Source of the DNA: Arenicella sp.
GTDB lineage: Bacteria; Pseudomonadota; Gammaproteobacteria; Arenicellales; Arenicellaceae
Direction: 5' to 3'
NCBI GenBank assembly: GCA_023299895.1
Contig: JALZWI010000189.1
Location: forward strand, 1 to 6,476
Length of the DNA: 6,476 nt
Shown: positions 4,939-6,476 of the stretch, piece by piece
Layout of the letters: each line of letters begins with the position of its first letter
Position numbering within the stretch: position 1 is the stretch's first letter
Position numbers and translations under genes: made by a program
The notes under the pieces: generated by a model
Database searches by the model: none
What the model saw: only the letters and a program-made list of their open reading frames with translations
What the model was told of the DNA's origin: nothing

Positions 4939-5254
4939 TTTTAAAACGAGGAATATTTAAACCACCTGTCAAACCTGCCATTTTTTCTTGGCTGGTTTTT
5001 TCAACCTTACGTACCGCATCGTTGACGGCTGCTGCGATTAAATCTTCGAGTACTTCACGATCATCAACATCACCCAATAACTCCGGGTCTATTTGTATTT
5101 TTTTTACATCATAGCGACAGGTCATTTGTAATTTAACCATACCACCACCAGACTCACCGCTGACTTCTATATTTGCCAGCTCGGCTTGTGCCTTTTGCAT
5201 ATTTTCCTGCATGGCTTGCGCCTGCTTCATAATATTGCCTAAACCACCTTTCAT
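4928..5254 (-). CDS. ybaB: YbaB/EbfC family nucleoid-associated protein
   Basis: YbaB/EbfC proteins are small dimeric DNA-binding proteins that associate with the nucleoid; they are nearly always encoded between dnaX and recR. The 108-residue product is family length: N-terminal [20 protein letters not shown], a long helix with [20 protein letters not shown] (about 22-41), the central [13 protein letters not shown] (48-60), [12 protein letters not shown] and a Met/Gly-rich tail ending [11 protein letters not shown]. The ATG at 5254 has GGTG 5 nt upstream. The gene is 38 bp after the dnaX stop and 36 bp before recR, so all three are probably one transcript. Codons 50-53 contain a run of eight A residues (plus 5098-5105), a possible slippage site. 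Confidence 0.95.
   Translation of the reverse strand: MKGGLGNIMKQAQAMQENMQKAQAELANIEVSGESGGGMVKLQMTCRYDVKKIQIDPELLGDVDDREVLEDLIAAAVNDAVRKVEKTSQEKMAGLTGGLNIPRFKMPF
5098..5105 (-). other. A8 homopolymer in ybaB forming a perfect A AAA AAA slippery heptamer
   Basis: The minus-strand codons GTA AAA AAA ATA (Val50-Lys51-Lys52-Ile53) contain eight consecutive A bases in the register that favours -1 slippage. A -1 shift would add nine codons (N-T-N-R-P-G-V-I-G) and end at TGA, giving a 61-residue product. I see no clear stimulatory hairpin. Slippage is possible in principle but not shown. Confidence 0.35.
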
Positions 5255-5292
5255 TTTTTCACCAATTACTGTTTTGAGGTTAATAAATATAT

Positions 5293-6476
5293 CTAATGAA
5301 CATCATTTGGCTTAATGCTTTGCTCATTTAGAGTTGCGCCAAATTCAGATATTAAGGCCTTAACACCAGGGTCATTCTTTATATTACTTTTGGTTTGTTC
5401 TAACTGTTCAAAACCAAGTCGTTGTAAACATTCAGACGGTGTCTCTTTGTCCGACTCTTCTACTTCAATTTCAACGACAAGCTGAGTCTTATTCATTGCT
5501 GTTTGTAAATGAACTTGTATCTCTTGTAAACGTTCAGATTTAAATAAATGCTCAGAACTTGGCGCGATGGTGAGCATAACTTTTTCATTCGATAATTTTT
5601 CACAAGCACAATTCATTGCTAATTCTTTACTGAGACCAATTAACTGAGTTTGCTCAACTAGTTCTCCCCATTCATTATTGCCTGCCAAGGTTACCGCAAT
5701 CGGACTCGGTTTATTCGTTACTGGTGAATTTTCCATTGGTGTTGGCTTAGACACCAAAATTGACGATTTAGGCTGATTGCTTGACACAATCGTCGGGGCT
5801 TCAATCACGATCGGCTTGATTGCTGATGCCTTATTTGAAACAGCAGGTGCTTGGGGTATATTTGCCATCGCGGCTTTTAATGAGCCAGGGCCAGCAATAG
5901 CTTTTTGGCTATTCAGCTGAGGGTTATTTGCTTGTTCAGGGCTGTTAACTTGTTCAGGACTGTTAACTTGTTCAGGACTGTTAACTTGTTCAGGACTGTT
6001 AACTTGCTCAGGGCTGTTAACTTGCTCAGGGCTGTTAACACTCTTCGATGAGTTATCTGAGTTGTCAGGTTCAAAAGACATCATTCTGAGTAAGGACATT
6101 TCAAAGCCCACTCGCAAACTTGGTGCCAAATTTATATCACGTTTACTGATTAAACCAATTTGATAGTAAAGCTGCACTGTTGGGGCATCAATTATTTCAG
6201 CTAATTGCTTAATAAGTGGTTGATTAACATCAGAGGTTAATAATGTATTGGGCGCTAAATGCGCTAATGAGACATGATAAAGCTGCATGAGCAGCTCATC
6301 AATTGCCATCGAAAAATCTACTGCGCTATCAGCCATTTCGGCGACAACCTCTAAGGCCTGGTCAACGTCCTGCGCGGATAATGCTTTTATAATTGCTTCT
6401 GTATGCGCACTTTTAATAGTGCCAACCATTCCTTCTACATCTGCGAGTTTAACTTCACCGCCGCCTTGAGCAATGG
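5293..6476 (-). CDS. dnaX: DnaX, DNA polymerase III tau subunit (C-terminal part; 5' end outside window)
   Basis: The frame stays open to the right edge: upstream of the ATG at 6429 it reads [15 protein letters not shown] then MVGTI, exactly where family members continue from the ATPase domains, so that Met is internal. Tau organises the polymerase III holoenzyme, loads the clamp, and binds polymerase alpha and DnaB. Counting from that Met, residues 1-120 are collar domain III ([32 protein letters not shown]). Residues 121-250 are a Pro/Ser/Asn-rich linker with six VNSPEQ repeats. Residues 252-378 are a tau-specific C-terminal domain ([43 protein letters not shown]). The reading frame thus encodes full tau. 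No A AAA AAG slippage site or run of six A bases is present on the coding strand of the visible part. ybaB follows 38 bp downstream. Confidence 0.95.
   Translation of the reverse strand, partial: IAQGGGEVKLADVEGMVGTIKSAHTEAIIKALSAQDVDQALEVVAEMADSAVDFSMAIDELLMQLYHVSLAHLAPNTLLTSDVNQPLIKQLAEIIDAPTVQLYYQIGLISKRDINLAPSLRVGFEMSLLRMMSFEPDNSDNSSKSVNSPEQVNSPEQVNSPEQVNSPEQVNSPEQVNSPEQANNPQLNSQKAIAGPGSLKAAMANIPQAPAVSNKASAIKPIVIEAPTIVSSNQPKSSILVSKPTPMENSPVTNKPSPIAVTLAGNNEWGELVEQTQLIGLSKELAMNCACEKLSNEKVMLTIAPSSEHLFKSERLQEIQVHLQTAMNKTQLVVEIEVEESDKETPSECLQRLGFEQLEQTKSNIKNDPGVKALISEFGATLNEQSIKPNDVH
5896..5913. repeat. 6-bp inverted repeat in the dnaX linker
   Basis: AATAGC (5896-5901) and GCTATT (5908-5913) pair around a 6-nt loop just after the VNSPEQ array in gene order. 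The stem is short and AT-rich. It contains AAAAA on the coding strand, but the codon register there (CAA AAA GCT) does not make a slippery heptamer. Confidence 0.3.
5932..6039 (-). repeat. Six tandem 18-bp repeats (VNSPEQ) in the dnaX linker
   Basis: Six head-to-tail 18-bp units, each with one GTTAAC, encode VNSPEQ six times, followed by a degenerate seventh (ANNPQL, 5914-5931). In gene order units 1-2 are identical (GTTAACAGCCCTGAGCAA), units 3-5 are identical (GTTAACAGTCCTGAACAA), and unit 6 is a hybrid (AGC with CAA-type ending). The near-identity at synonymous sites suggests recent expansion by slippage or unequal exchange. The unit is a multiple of three, so copy changes keep frame. Confidence 0.95.

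Noticed and set aside
5902..5907. AAAAA on the dnaX coding strand as a frameshift signal with the adjoining hairpin
   Set aside because: The codons are CAA AAA GCT, so the register does not fit X XXY YYZ; the -1 frame would need CAA tRNA to pair with CCA.
5914..6039. Regular 18-bp repeats resembling a short CRISPR or iteron array
   Set aside because: Units are contiguous with no spacers, are in frame, and encode a clean VNSPEQ hexapeptide in the dnaX linker, so they are a coding tandem repeat.
6427..6429. ATG at 6429 as the start of the rightmost gene
   Set aside because: The frame continues to the window edge and encodes canonical DnaX residues directly upstream, so this Met is internal.
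6287..6469. Open frame on the plus strand (60 codons) opposite dnaX
   Set aside because: Low-complexity Ser/Ala/Thr composition, lies antisense to a well-conserved dnaX region, and has no supporting ribosome-binding site.
1..6476. A new multi-gene defence, mobile or biosynthetic system
   Set aside because: All intact genes but the DUF2628-like and PPOX-like ones are known housekeeping families, and none is arranged with nucleases, transposases, toxins or other typical partners.

Overview
The window reads as a block of gammaproteobacterial housekeeping chromosome, AT-leaning, with one damaged accessory-looking gene at its left edge. The best taxonomic clues are the dnaX-ybaB-recR order, an orn and queG pair close together with tsaE beside queG, and the protein sequences themselves. 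I would not name a genus; a marine or free-living gammaproteobacterium is a reasonable guess.

Layout. (1) 1-531, plus strand: the central AAA+ part of a sigma-54-activator-like protein, closest in feel to NtrX/NtrC response regulators. It enters from the left edge, has altered key motifs (GAFIGA, Walker B Glu) and stops before the arginine-finger region, so it is probably a decaying gene. (2) 532-709: 178 bp of non-coding DNA with frameshifted remnants of that gene and three short inverted repeats. (3) tsaE (minus) and queG (plus) diverge from a 34-bp gap with overlapping promoters; both act in tRNA anticodon-loop modification (t6A37 and queuosine34). (4) queG converges on a pyridoxamine-phosphate-oxidase-like flavin protein gene, the two stop codons sharing one CTAG. 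That gene follows orn (oligoribonuclease) in a two-gene minus-strand unit. (5) A 97-bp divergent gap separates orn from a phhB-type pterin dehydratase gene (plus). (6) From 3870 to the right edge lies a minus-strand operon, in transcription order dnaX (5' end outside the window), ybaB, recR and a small DUF2628-like membrane protein gene.

How the genes work together: dnaX, ybaB and recR form the conserved replication and recombination-repair group. orn finishes RNA turnover by degrading the shortest oligonucleotides. tsaE and queG support translation fidelity.

No phage, transposase, CRISPR, toxin-antitoxin or biosynthetic system is visible, and I do not see a convincing new multi-gene system. 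The points most worth checking are the degenerate sigma-54-type remnant, the His-to-Asp change in the pterin dehydratase active-site motif, the interlocked tsaE/queG promoters, the 18-bp repeat array in the tau linker of dnaX, and the absence of a canonical frameshift site in dnaX while the neighbouring ybaB carries a perfect slippery A-run.
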